A stretch of 64,000 nt of DNA from Ferruginibacter sp. (GTDB taxonomy: Bacteria > Bacteroidota > Bacteroidia > Chitinophagales > Chitinophagaceae). A program made the position numbers and the translations under genes. Positions 44,882 through 53,173 of the stretch are shown piece after piece (within the stretch, counting starts at the first letter, position 1; each line of letters starts with the position of its first letter). The stretch is taken from assembly GCA_014379625.1 (NCBI GenBank), contig JACMLJ010000065.1, positions 1 through 64,000 on the forward strand, read 5' to 3'. A model generated the notes under the pieces. That model searched no databases. It had not been told where the DNA came from and saw only the letters and a list, made by a program, of their open reading frames with translations.

Positions 44882-47566
44882 ATGAAACTGATATTTCGGT
44901 TCACAGTTTTATTATCATTCTTGCTGGCTGCTTCCAAACATCTTTGCAGCCAGGAACTCGTACAAAGGATCAATGCATTAAACAGCTTAAAATACGATGA
45001 CTGGGTAAAAACAGTGAGGGACTTTTATACAGAAAAGAAGGCATTGGGTATTACTGACCGGAGCGGAACAGGTTATAACCAGGTTTCGCGTTTGCTTTGG
45101 TTTCACAAAGACAGGCTTGATACCAAGGGCAATATCGTAAACAGCGATCTCTATAACTTTCATGCGTATAAAAATTTTGTACAGGCCAACCAGTTACAGC
45201 CATTTGTAAGTGTATCTGCCCAAACGGCCGAATGGATCTATGGAAGCCCGGGTTTTGCCCGCAGCACTTCGGGTATTGCCAACGGTATTGGCAGGGTTAC
45301 TTTTGTAAAGCTAGACCCCAATGATGCGGGTAATGCCGCCAGCGCGACCATTTATGCCGGGGCGCCGAAAGGCGGGATATGGAAGGGTACTTTTAACAAA
45401 ACCACGGGCCTTGTGCCCAATTGGACCTGCCTGACTGACGGACTGCCAAATATAGGTGCATCAGACCTCTGTATACATCCAACCAACCGCAATATTTTGT
45501 ACCTGGTAAGTGGCGATAAAAATGCCGGTATAGGCAATAGCCCCAGCGGTATCGGTATCATGAAAACAACGGATGGCGGCGCCACCTGGCTGCCCACGGC
45601 TTTTTATGATGATGTTCCCCCTAGTTTTTCTTTTGGCACCATTCGTAAACTAATTATGGATAACAGTAACCCGCTCCGAATGTGGGCCGCCACCACCAAC
45701 GGAATCGTGCGCACCCTGGATGGCTGGCAAACCTTTACCACTGAGCAGGCTGGCAGTTTCTGGGATATTGAAAAAGGACAGAATTCCAGCAATCAACACC
45801 TGATCGCCTGCACCAGCAGCAGGGTGTATACCAGCAATAATTTTGGAGATACCTGGACTGCTGTAGAAAACAATGGCGGCACCGCCGATTATACTTTCAG
45901 CAGCAGCAGGGCCGAAATTTGTGTATCATCCGACTTTGTAAATAACCGATCTTTTTATCTTTGGTATGTCACAGGGTCGGGTACCACTACCAGTAATATC
46001 AAAATATATTCCGGCACTACCAGCACATGGACTGACCGGTACACAGGTACCAACCTGGCGCATGTATATACTGATTATTGCATGGCATTTGAAGCCAGCC
46101 AGAGCAACTCAAGTTTTTTATACGCCGGTGGGGTGGGCTTAAAACAGTCAGGCGACGGCGGCATTACCTGGACAGATATTAATGACGGCGTACCCGGTAG
46201 TGGCACTTTTTCGGGTAATATTCATGCCGACCAGCATTTTATGGCCTGGGACCAGGGATTTTTATTTTTGGGAAATGATGGGGGCGTGTATAATTACAAC
46301 TATAGCAATGGGGGCGCCGGTGCCGGCTGGCGCTTTATCAGCGATGGCATGTACATTACCCAATACTACCGGATCGGGTACTACAATGGGCCCAACGGGT
46401 TTGTGGCCCTGGGCGGGGCACAGGATAATGGTACACATAGCAGCAGTATCCGTGTAGGTTGTTGCGATGGTATGGAATGCCTCGTGGATTATAATAACCC
46501 GGATATCATTTATGTTTCATCGCAGGACGCCAATGTTAACCGTTCAACCAATGGCGGGAACAGTTTTTCTAATTTTAGTCCCGCTAACTTTGCCAATACC
46601 AGTGTATGGATTACCCCGATGGCCATGCATAAAACCAACCCGGCCATAATCGCCCTGGCCCAGGTAGATGAAGATGATGGCAATGACGGGAAGATACAGA
46701 TTTACAATGGAAGCTGGAGTGTAAAAGCAACCAATACTAACGCATTTGTATGGCTGGCATTTGCCAAAAGCGCCCCCAATGTGCTATATGGGATCACCAG
46801 CAGCCAGGTGGTAAAAATCACCGACGTAACTGCAGGTTCCCCCACGGTTACTACCTATTCTTTACCGGTAAGCGGGGCTACCTGCCTGGCCGTGGACCCG
46901 AATATATCATCACATTTATTTTACAGCGTGGGCGGCTATGGTTCAAACAAAGTATACGAAAGCACCAATAGCGGCCAAACCTGGACACCATTAAGCCTTA
47001 ACCTTCCCAATGTTCCGGTAAATTGCATTTTGATGGGTGAAAGCGCCAATGATGACCTGTATGTGGGTACCGATATCGGTGTATTTGTAAAGCTGGGGGC
47101 ATGGAGTTACTGGGCCCCCTTTATGAACGGACTGCCCAATACAAGGATTACTGATTTGGAAATGGGGAATGGCCTGCTCACCTGTGCTACCTATGGCCGG
47201 GGCCGCTGGTTCACTAATTTGTATGCCGCCTGTTCACCCCGGCTTGACCTCACTCCCGCCAATGACCCATCCAACAGCGCTACCACAGGTTACCAATATT
47301 ATACTGCAAGTGATACCATCGGTTCTACTAGGATCATAACCGGAGGTACCGGTACCAATGTAACTTACCGCGCCGGCAATTCCATTACGTTAAAGAATGG
47401 TTTTCACGCAAGGATCAACAATGAATTTTTAGGGATGATCGCGCCCTGTTTCCCGGGATCACCGGCGCCACTCGGCGGAAGGTTTGCCCCACTTTACTCA
47501 AAACCCGAAATGCAATTGCTAAAAGTGGTTTCGCCACAATACGATTATATGAACCCTGGCTTTTAA
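44882..47566 (+). CDS. Secreted BNR/sialidase-type propeller protein with 3-coathanger C-terminal domain
   Basis: 894 residues with a signal peptide (LIFRFTVLLSFLLAASKHLCS). The body contains repeated Asp-box blades such as TTDGGATWLPT, TSNNFGDTWTAV, SGDGGITWTDI, STNGGNSF and STNSGQTWTPLS, which form beta-propellers of the VPS10/sortilin or xyloglucanase type. The end carries ITGGTGTNVTYRAGNSITLK followed by NGFHAR, a 3-coathanger stack module used in Bacteroidota surface proteins. No catalytic acid pair can be assigned, so it may be an adhesin or a binding protein. It ends in a terminator. Confidence 0.8.
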   Translation: MKLIFRFTVLLSFLLAASKHLCSQELVQRINALNSLKYDDWVKTVRDFYTEKKALGITDRSGTGYNQVSRLLWFHKDRLDTKGNIVNSDLYNFHAYKNFVQANQLQPFVSVSAQTAEWIYGSPGFARSTSGIANGIGRVTFVKLDPNDAGNAASATIYAGAPKGGIWKGTFNKTTGLVPNWTCLTDGLPNIGASDLCIHPTNRNILYLVSGDKNAGIGNSPSGIGIMKTTDGGATWLPTAFYDDVPPSFSFGTIRKLIMDNSNPLRMWAATTNGIVRTLDGWQTFTTEQAGSFWDIEKGQNSSNQHLIACTSSRVYTSNNFGDTWTAVENNGGTADYTFSSSRAEICVSSDFVNNRSFYLWYVTGSGTTTSNIKIYSGTTSTWTDRYTGTNLAHVYTDYCMAFEASQSNSSFLYAGGVGLKQSGDGGITWTDINDGVPGSGTFSGNIHADQHFMAWDQGFLFLGNDGGVYNYNYSNGGAGAGWRFISDGMYITQYYRIGYYNGPNGFVALGGAQDNGTHSSSIRVGCCDGMECLVDYNNPDIIYVSSQDANVNRSTNGGNSFSNFSPANFANTSVWITPMAMHKTNPAIIALAQVDEDDGNDGKIQIYNGSWSVKATNTNAFVWLAFAKSAPNVLYGITSSQVVKITDVTAGSPTVTTYSLPVSGATCLAVDPNISSHLFYSVGGYGSNKVYESTNSGQTWTPLSLNLPNVPVNCILMGESANDDLYVGTDIGVFVKLGAWSYWAPFMNGLPNTRITDLEMGNGLLTCATYGRGRWFTNLYAACSPRLDLTPANDPSNSATTGYQYYTASDTIGSTRIITGGTGTNVTYRAGNSITLKNGFHARINNEFLGMIAPCFPGSPAPLGGRFAPLYSKPEMQLLKVVSPQYDYMNPGF

Positions 47567-47582
47567 ATAAATTTTTCAGTAC

Positions 47583-47613
47583 AAAAGGCTGCCATTAAGT
47601 GGTAGCCTTTTTC
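47583..47613 (+). terminator. Rho-independent terminator after the BNR-repeat gene
   Basis: AAAAGGCTGCCA, a 5-base loop, TGGTAGCCTTTT with one G-T wobble, then TTTC; 17 bases after the stop. Confidence 0.8.
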
Positions 47614-47649
47614 GTTGAATTGGGAACACATTGTGGAGTTGATCGGCAG

Positions 47650-47679
47650 TATACAATTCCTTTATGGTGCAATTAAAAG
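47650..47679 (-). CRISPR. Orphan CRISPR-type repeat
   Basis: This 30-base stretch shares 26 of 30 positions with the repeat at 48667-48696, including the full core CAATTCCTTTATGGTG. No second repeat is adjacent. It lies between the BNR gene and the kinase-like gene. Confidence 0.45.
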
Positions 47680-47739
47680 CGGGATTAAAAACTGAGGGTG
47701 GTCTTAGCATGATTCCGGCAGCTTTACCCCAGTGTATGA

Positions 47740-48258
47740 TTATCTTGATATAAAATATTTTTCAAATTCTTCCAGTTCTTTAAGTTCTGTTTCAACATAT
47801 TTTTTGAAAAGTTTCTCCCCTACCTGTGACAGCAAGGCCGAAATACCAACATCTATCAAACGGATACCATTATTAGTGAGCAGGATATTATCGAAAGGCT
47901 GCCCGGTAATATCCGAAGGTCTCCTGATGTCCCTGTGTACAAATCCCGCCTGGTGCAATTGATGCATTTCATCCAAAAAAACGGCTAACCATAGTTCTCT
48001 TTTTTCTGTCTCATAAGCCCGGTAATCAATAGGATAAATACGCTCCATTACCAGCATTTCGGCTTGCAGGTTGTCATCATAATCAAGCCGAAAAAATTTA
48101 CACACCAGCCCGTTTAAGTTGTTGGCATATTTCATTTTTTCGGCCTCGGACCCAATGTCAGACCTCGTATCGCCGGTAAACAGTTTTGCAACTGTATCTT
48201 CTGTAAGGGCAATCACTTTATTGTTGGCGCCGGTAGAAAGCAGGCGGGGATATTTCAT
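47740..48258 (-). CDS. Minimal protein-kinase-like protein
   Basis: 172 residues, shorter than a normal kinase domain. There is no Gly-rich P-loop, but VIALTEDTVAKLFTGD may supply the ATP-binding Lys, FVHRDIRRPSDITGQPFDNI is a catalytic loop (HRD and Asn), and LIDVGISAL takes the place of DFG. It resembles the lipopolysaccharide kinase/Kdo kinase or RIO-like group of small kinases. The substrate is unknown. It is flanked by CRISPR-type repeats on both sides, though nothing suggests it belongs to a CRISPR system. Confidence 0.6.
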   Translation of the reverse strand: MKYPRLLSTGANNKVIALTEDTVAKLFTGDTRSDIGSEAEKMKYANNLNGLVCKFFRLDYDDNLQAEMLVMERIYPIDYRAYETEKRELWLAVFLDEMHQLHQAGFVHRDIRRPSDITGQPFDNILLTNNGIRLIDVGISALLSQVGEKLFKKYVETELKELEEFEKYFISR

Positions 48259-48306
48259 TTGGTTGTTTTTTTATGATTATTTCAGTTTGCCGGAATGAAC
48301 TCAAAT

Positions 48307-48329
48307 CCTATGGGTTAGAAACCCATAGG
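48307..48329. repeat. Perfect 10-bp hairpin upstream of the kinase-like gene
   Basis: CCTATGGGTT-AGA-AACCCATAGG, a perfect palindrome with a 3-base loop, 49 bases before the kinase-like start. It could form a hairpin in RNA or be a REP-like element. It has no T-tract and is not a terminator for the upstream strand. Confidence 0.55.
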
Positions 48330-48602
48330 TAGAAGACAGAGGTTAAACCCATTCGAATATAATCACTGGTTTCCGCAACGATTTAATTTAGCTAATTCGG
48401 CCCTACCCAATAACTGGCGGCGTTCAACCCAGGCATACAACAACAAAACCATCATTTCTTTTTTTGATTGCGGTAAAACCTTGAATATTGTCCACCATCT
48501 AATTTTTTATAGAGCTACCAAACATAAAAAATACTTCTACCAAAAAACAGAGGGGTTGTTGTTTCAATCTTTCTTTTTATGCGCCGTGGCCAGTTTTCAA
48601 CT

Positions 48603-48696
48603 ATTTCAATTCCTTTATGGTGGAATTAAAAGTATAAAAGATTCAGTTAATGGCAATTTAATTCTGGTTTCAATTCCTTTATGGTGCGATTAAAAG
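48603..48696 (-). CRISPR. CRISPR relic: two repeats, one spacer, no cas genes
   Basis: Two 30-base repeats (48603-48632 and 48667-48696), 27 of 30 positions alike, are separated by a 34-base unique spacer, a 64-base period. Read on the minus strand the better copy ends in ATTGAAAC, the 8-base handle typical of type I and III CRISPR repeats; the other ends in ATTGAAAT, as a degenerate terminal repeat would. A further possible degenerate end (ATTGAAAC) lies at 48561-48568. There are no cas genes in the window. The ORF at 48481-48693 is an artefact over this array. Confidence 0.6.
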
Positions 48697-49224
48697 AATC
48701 CGATGGATGGCTTAGTATCAAGGGCTGGCCTTTCTCGCGTTCCGATATATCCCTGCTGCTTCAACCAATATGCCCCTGCCCGACAACCCCATTACCAAAA
48801 TGAGTTTTTGCTTCCCCGCTCCAAAAACCAAGAAAATATACGGGGTTAAAATGTTCATAACTTTTTTTTTTAAAACCCTTGCATTTTTTTAAATACCACC
48901 TTACCTTAGATGTCCAAAAGAAAAATAAATAATACTTGCTAACCCATATAGTACATCTTGCACCTGATGATTTTATTGTAGTGACGGAATTCTTTCAGCC
49001 TGGAATATAAGCTTCATTACCGCTGCCAAAAGTGCATTTCTTTCGCCTGTTAATTTTTATCCATTGGCCCATTTCCCATTTTTTTATCCATAAGCGCAAC
49101 CTACGCCTGCGCAAATGGCGTGGAATATTATTAACCTTTAAATAAAACGCTATGGTGTAAACAAAATGTAATGCTGTACCAACTCGACCGGATGAAAATT
49201 AATTCACTTTAAATTAAATTACGT
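48697..49224. other. Intergenic stretch
   Basis: About 530 bases between the CRISPR relic and the metzincin-like gene with no gene I can support. Nothing resembling a CRISPR leader or cas remnant was seen. Confidence 0.4.
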
Positions 49225-51471
49225 ATGAACTATCAACCTTCCAACGGGCATACCGATGCGCTTACGGAGCCTAATTCCACCTCTTCCGTGGTATTCCCCG
49301 TTATTAAAAAATCAAAAAAATATGTTCCCGACAAAGATGAACAAAATGACAACCTCGCCAATGATTATTACGCATCCAATGAGCAGGATGAAATGATTGA
49401 ACTGGACTCAACGGTCGGCACCGACGAAAGCATTCCCGCCCAGGCTGTTCCATTTCCGCCACTCGCCGCCATCAGTAAAAATAAAGTGTATGGCCGTTAC
49501 AAGGGTCAACTGGGTAATTTTGAACTGGAGCTCCGGGTGGATATTGATGGTAATATGCCCCTCCAAAAAATAAGCGGCGACTACTATGTTATTTCCGGGC
49601 AAACCAAATCTTATTTCGGATCTTTTTCTGTAGGCAGTATCACCACCAGCATATTGAACAACGTAATAACCATCACCGGTACCGCCACCACCACATGGGC
49701 CACTTCCTTTAATAAGCTTAAAATCGTGATCAGGCAAACCCTGGTTTTGCAACCCCTGGCGCCGGCATTGTTGCAATGGTTCCATATTACCACCAATGCT
49801 CCCGGGGCCCTGTATGTTTGTAATAATTTTAGCAGGGCGTTCCGAACCGTTCGCCTTGAACAGGACCGCACTTCGGGGGTTATCCCCTTCGTTTCTTACA
49901 ACACCGGTGCGCTTCCATCGGGAGGACCTGCAAGGCTGCTTACCATTAATTCGGCCTATGGTGAAGCCGGCGTGGAAATGATCAATGCGGGCATTAGCAG
50001 CGTGGTACCCATGGCCCTTGCCGGCGTAGACGCAAAATGGACCAATGCTGAACTGCATGCCGCAATGGTGAACCACTTTAGCCTGTACCAAAACGCACCC
50101 GCCTGGGATGTGTGGTTACTACATGCCTATGAACACATTTCACCCGGCGTATTGGGTATTATGTTTGACCAGCTCGGGCTTCAGCGGCAGGGTTGCGCCG
50201 TATTTTACAAAGGACTGGGGGGCGCTTCCGCCGAACAGCAAAGATTGCAGGTATATGCCTGCGTACATGAGCTGGGCCACTGCTTCAACCTGTTGCATTC
50301 ATGGCAAAAAAGCCTTGCCACCCCGCCTAAACCAAATATTCCCAGTTCCCTGTCATGGATGAATTATCCGTGGAATTACCCTGCCGGACCGGTGGCTTTC
50401 TGGAACCATTTCCCCTTCCGGTTTGATCCGGTGGAACTGACCCATATCCGTCACGGGTTCAGAAATAATGTGATCATGGGTGGAAATCCATTTACAGTGG
50501 GTTCATCTTTACAGGATATTGGTGGGTTATTTGAAGATAACATTGAAAACACTGCCAATTTGGAATTGGAACTGGAAGCTAAAAAAACCTACTTACTGGG
50601 TGAACCCGTAGTGCTGGAAACAAAACTAAAAACAACCACTACCAAAAACAAACGGGTCATCAGTAACTTGCACGTTAATTATGGTTTTATAACAATTGGC
50701 ATTAAAAAACCTAGTGGCGAAATACTCGAATATGAACCCATCGCGGAAATTTGTATTGAACCAGAATACACCATTTTAAATAAAGACAATCCCGGTGTTT
50801 ACGAAAGTTCATATATAGGTTTTGGCAAACAGGGCTTTATTTTCGACCAACTGGGCACCTACCAGATCCGTGCGGTTTTTTATCACGAAGATGGCTCCAG
50901 GATTGTATCTGATACCTTGAAATTAAGGGTTAAATACCCCGTGGGCAAACAGGATGATGAAATAGCTGACCTGTTGCTGAATGAAGAAGTGGGCTATTTA
51001 CTTGCCTTTATGGGATCAGACGCACCCTACCTTCAAAAAGGCAATGATGCATTGAACCTGCTGGCGGAAAAATATAAAGATCATCCATTAGCTGTTTACG
51101 CGCAATTTATAAAAGGCGTAAACGAACAGCGTACCTTCAAAACCATCACCCCCGAAAAAAACCTGGAGGTAAGGCCACCAAATTTTGCGGGCGGGGAAGC
51201 ATTGTTGAATGAAGTGATCGATAAATCAAAAGCAGGGAAAGGTTTGGATAATATTAGTTTGAACCAAACCATGCAAATTCTTGCCAAGGCTTATCAACGG
51301 GAAGGAAATATGGAAGCTGCAGAGAATACTGTAAAAAATATAGTGTCGCATTTCAACAAGCAGCCTATAAAACCCGAAGTAAAAGAAATGATAGCGAGAG
51401 ATGCCGCCACCATTTTGGCGCCGGAAAAAAAGGATAAACAAAATGGTGAGGATATGGTTAATGAGGGTTAA
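49225..51471 (+). CDS. Metzincin-like zinc protease-type protein without signal peptide
   Basis: 748 residues with a hydrophilic, charged N-terminus (about 1-75) and no signal peptide. A beta-rich segment (about 85-190) is followed by the motif VHELGHCFNLLHSW (about 348-361), an HExxHxxxxxH zinc site typical of metzincins. The Met-turn candidate NNVIMGG lies near 415. An immunoglobulin-like beta domain (about 445-570) follows, and the C-terminal third is helical and TPR-like (LNQTMQILAKAYQREGNMEA). I do not recognise the family. It ends at a shared terminator facing a 100-codon gene. Confidence 0.65.
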   Translation: MNYQPSNGHTDALTEPNSTSSVVFPVIKKSKKYVPDKDEQNDNLANDYYASNEQDEMIELDSTVGTDESIPAQAVPFPPLAAISKNKVYGRYKGQLGNFELELRVDIDGNMPLQKISGDYYVISGQTKSYFGSFSVGSITTSILNNVITITGTATTTWATSFNKLKIVIRQTLVLQPLAPALLQWFHITTNAPGALYVCNNFSRAFRTVRLEQDRTSGVIPFVSYNTGALPSGGPARLLTINSAYGEAGVEMINAGISSVVPMALAGVDAKWTNAELHAAMVNHFSLYQNAPAWDVWLLHAYEHISPGVLGIMFDQLGLQRQGCAVFYKGLGGASAEQQRLQVYACVHELGHCFNLLHSWQKSLATPPKPNIPSSLSWMNYPWNYPAGPVAFWNHFPFRFDPVELTHIRHGFRNNVIMGGNPFTVGSSLQDIGGLFEDNIENTANLELELEAKKTYLLGEPVVLETKLKTTTTKNKRVISNLHVNYGFITIGIKKPSGEILEYEPIAEICIEPEYTILNKDNPGVYESSYIGFGKQGFIFDQLGTYQIRAVFYHEDGSRIVSDTLKLRVKYPVGKQDDEIADLLLNEEVGYLLAFMGSDAPYLQKGNDALNLLAEKYKDHPLAVYAQFIKGVNEQRTFKTITPEKNLEVRPPNFAGGEALLNEVIDKSKAGKGLDNISLNQTMQILAKAYQREGNMEAAENTVKNIVSHFNKQPIKPEVKEMIARDAATILAPEKKDKQNGEDMVNEG

Positions 51472-51502
51472 CCATTGTACTCAGTACTTATCCAAAAAAT
51501 AG

Positions 51503-51530
51503 GGGCGGCTACAAGCTGCCCTTGTTTTTT
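51503..51530. terminator. Bidirectional terminator between convergent genes
   Basis: GGGCGGCT-ACA-AGCTGCCC with one wobble is followed by TTGTTTTTT on the plus strand. It lies between the metzincin-like gene and the 100-codon gene that converge here. Confidence 0.65.
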
Positions 51531-51533
51531 CTA

Positions 51534-51836
51534 TTACATTTCCCGGATCTTTGTGAGTACAAAAGGCTGACCCGCCATTAATTCTTCTAATTTAATTGCT
51601 TTAACCGCTCCGCTGAAAACAACCTTTATCCCGGCCTTTTGTAACGCGCCGGGTAAATTGCAGGGAAATAACTGCCTTACACCTCCCTCATAACGGATAC
51701 CAAAATTTGCATTGTCAATTAAAAATATTTCTCCTTCCTGGCCGGCTATGGTAGTTTCGGTTTTGCGGTCTGTAAAGCAATCATTTTCATTTAATTCCCC
51801 CTCAACGGAAGAATATTTTTGATCATTGTTGCCCAT
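51534..51836 (-). CDS. Hypothetical 100-residue protein
   Basis: A soluble, acidic protein: NDQKYSSVEGELNENDCFTD at the start, then a likely beta-barrel core (EGEIFLIDNANFGIRYEGGV, AGIKVVFSGAVKAIKLEELM) ending PFVLTKIREM. No signal peptide or membrane helix is visible and I do not recognise the family. It is convergent with the metzincin-like gene and lies 130 bases downstream of an ECF sigma factor on the same strand. Confidence 0.6.
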   Translation of the reverse strand: MGNNDQKYSSVEGELNENDCFTDRKTETTIAGQEGEIFLIDNANFGIRYEGGVRQLFPCNLPGALQKAGIKVVFSGAVKAIKLEELMAGQPFVLTKIREM

Positions 51837-51966
51837 GGTAAATTAATTTAAATGGTGAAAATTACTAAGCACTTTTTATGGTAAGAAAAGTACAAATAAT
51901 TTCTCATTTTTAATAGAAACCAATTCATTTTTCTGCCCGCAAATTCATCCTTTTTATTCATATTTT

Positions 51967-52587
51967 TTAAGCGTCATGCCGGGTGCATTTCAAATTCATT
52001 CTGCCATACGCATGATATTGCTGATTCGGTTCACCAAGTATTTCCCGGAGTTTTACGTATGATCTGCGCATATTAGTTTTAACGGTTCCTTCAGGAAGGG
52101 CAAACAATTCGCTTATCTCCCTGCAGGTATAGCCGATGCTGAATAATTCTAATATCCTTCGCTCTTTGTACGGCAATAATGATAGAGATTTTAGTAGATA
52201 TATATGTTCTGACTTTTGTACCATAAATACTTTCGCTTTTATTTCATTTTCATCAATGGGGCAGGTAAGTTTCTTTTTCTTTACAAATTTACTGCGTAAA
52301 TAGTCAATGGATTCATTCCTGGTAATTGAGATCATCCATGTATAAAGGCTGCTTTTTTCGCTGTGGTAATTATTAATATTTAACCAAATTTTCAAAAACA
52401 CATTTTGCAGGATCTCTTCTGATGCCAACCGGCAGCCCACTGTATTTTTGATCCTGTCGAAAAGAGTGGCAGAATAAGCAGTATACAAGATAGAGAACGC
52501 TTTTTCGTTTCTCAACCGGAGCCGGGCAATCAAATCTGTTTCTGAAAAGGGTATTTTTTTTTTAACAATAACAACGTTCGGGGCCAT
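51967..52587 (-). CDS. ECF-type RNA polymerase sigma factor
   Basis: I start at MAPNVVIVKKKIPFSETDLI (52587, 206 residues); the track's extra 68 residues (to 52791) have no sigma character. Sigma region 2 is seen in LRNEKAFSILYTAYSATLFD, LASEEILQNVFLKIWLNIN and YTWMISITRNESIDYLRSK; region 4 in LPYKERRILELFSIGYTCRE with EISELFALPEGTVKTNMRRS. There is no anti-sigma or SusC-type gene next to it, so its signal is unknown. The long N-terminal extension may be real but has no evidence. Confidence 0.85.
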   Translation of the reverse strand: MAPNVVIVKKKIPFSETDLIARLRLRNEKAFSILYTAYSATLFDRIKNTVGCRLASEEILQNVFLKIWLNINNYHSEKSSLYTWMISITRNESIDYLRSKFVKKKKLTCPIDENEIKAKVFMVQKSEHIYLLKSLSLLPYKERRILELFSIGYTCREISELFALPEGTVKTNMRRSYVKLREILGEPNQQYHAYGRMNLKCTRHDA

Positions 52588-53100
52588 ACGCGGAAATAAT
52601 AAATAATTGTGCCATTCAATAGGGCTGGCAAACTGTTTAATCCTTTCAGATTTCTCATTAATAAGATTAAACAGAATGGGGCATTCAATAATAAATTTTT
52701 TATTACTGTGGATTACTTTACCCGGGTGCAAACAAAGGCAAATGGCAGTATTTCGGATATTTTCCGAAATTGTAACATCCCCGCTATTCATTCCTGGTAA
52801 ATAGCAGGTTATTTATACCGAAACGCTGGTTTTATTTCATCAAGACCGCTTAAGCCATGATCTTAATTTACAGACCAATTACGGTATGCCTGACCATATA
52901 TACCCGAACCGTGACCAGGCAACCGGTGAAAATGGTTCGATACATTTACCCGGAAACAAATTACGGACAGATCAATAACAATAATAAAATGATGTATTGA
53001 GCGAAGCGGGGAACATAAAAAAATCCCCACTGGCAACCTGCCGGTTATTTCGAAAATAGCCCCGTATAAAAAAGCAACCCCTGCACTGCACATTACTAAG
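52588..53100. other. Intergenic stretch
   Basis: About 510 bases before the CheB-CheR-kinase promoter. The minus-strand track ORF extension (to 52791) and the ORF at 52863-53093 lack protein features. No RNA gene was recognised. Confidence 0.4.
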
Positions 53101-53108
53101 TATCTTTG
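53101..53108 (+). promoter_or_regulatory. Probable promoter -7 element of the CheB-CheR-kinase gene
   Basis: TATCTTTG, a full TAnnTTTG match, lies 65 bases before the ATG at 53174. The -33 element is not clear. Confidence 0.35.
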
Positions 53109-53173
53109 AGTGAAGCCCGCCAGTACCTAAAAAGATAAGTGATCAACCCAACTTAACCACGAATCTATTTTTT

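Noticed and set aside
48307-48329. Hairpin CCTATGGGTT as a terminator
   Set aside because: No T-run follows on either strand; recorded as a palindrome only.
48481-48693. 70-codon ORF over the CRISPR relic
   Set aside because: It spans both CRISPR repeats and the spacer and has no protein character.
52588-52791. N-terminal extension of the ECF sigma factor
   Set aside because: The extra 68 residues are not sigma-like and MAPNVV at 52587 gives a normal ECF length; kept only as an alternative start.
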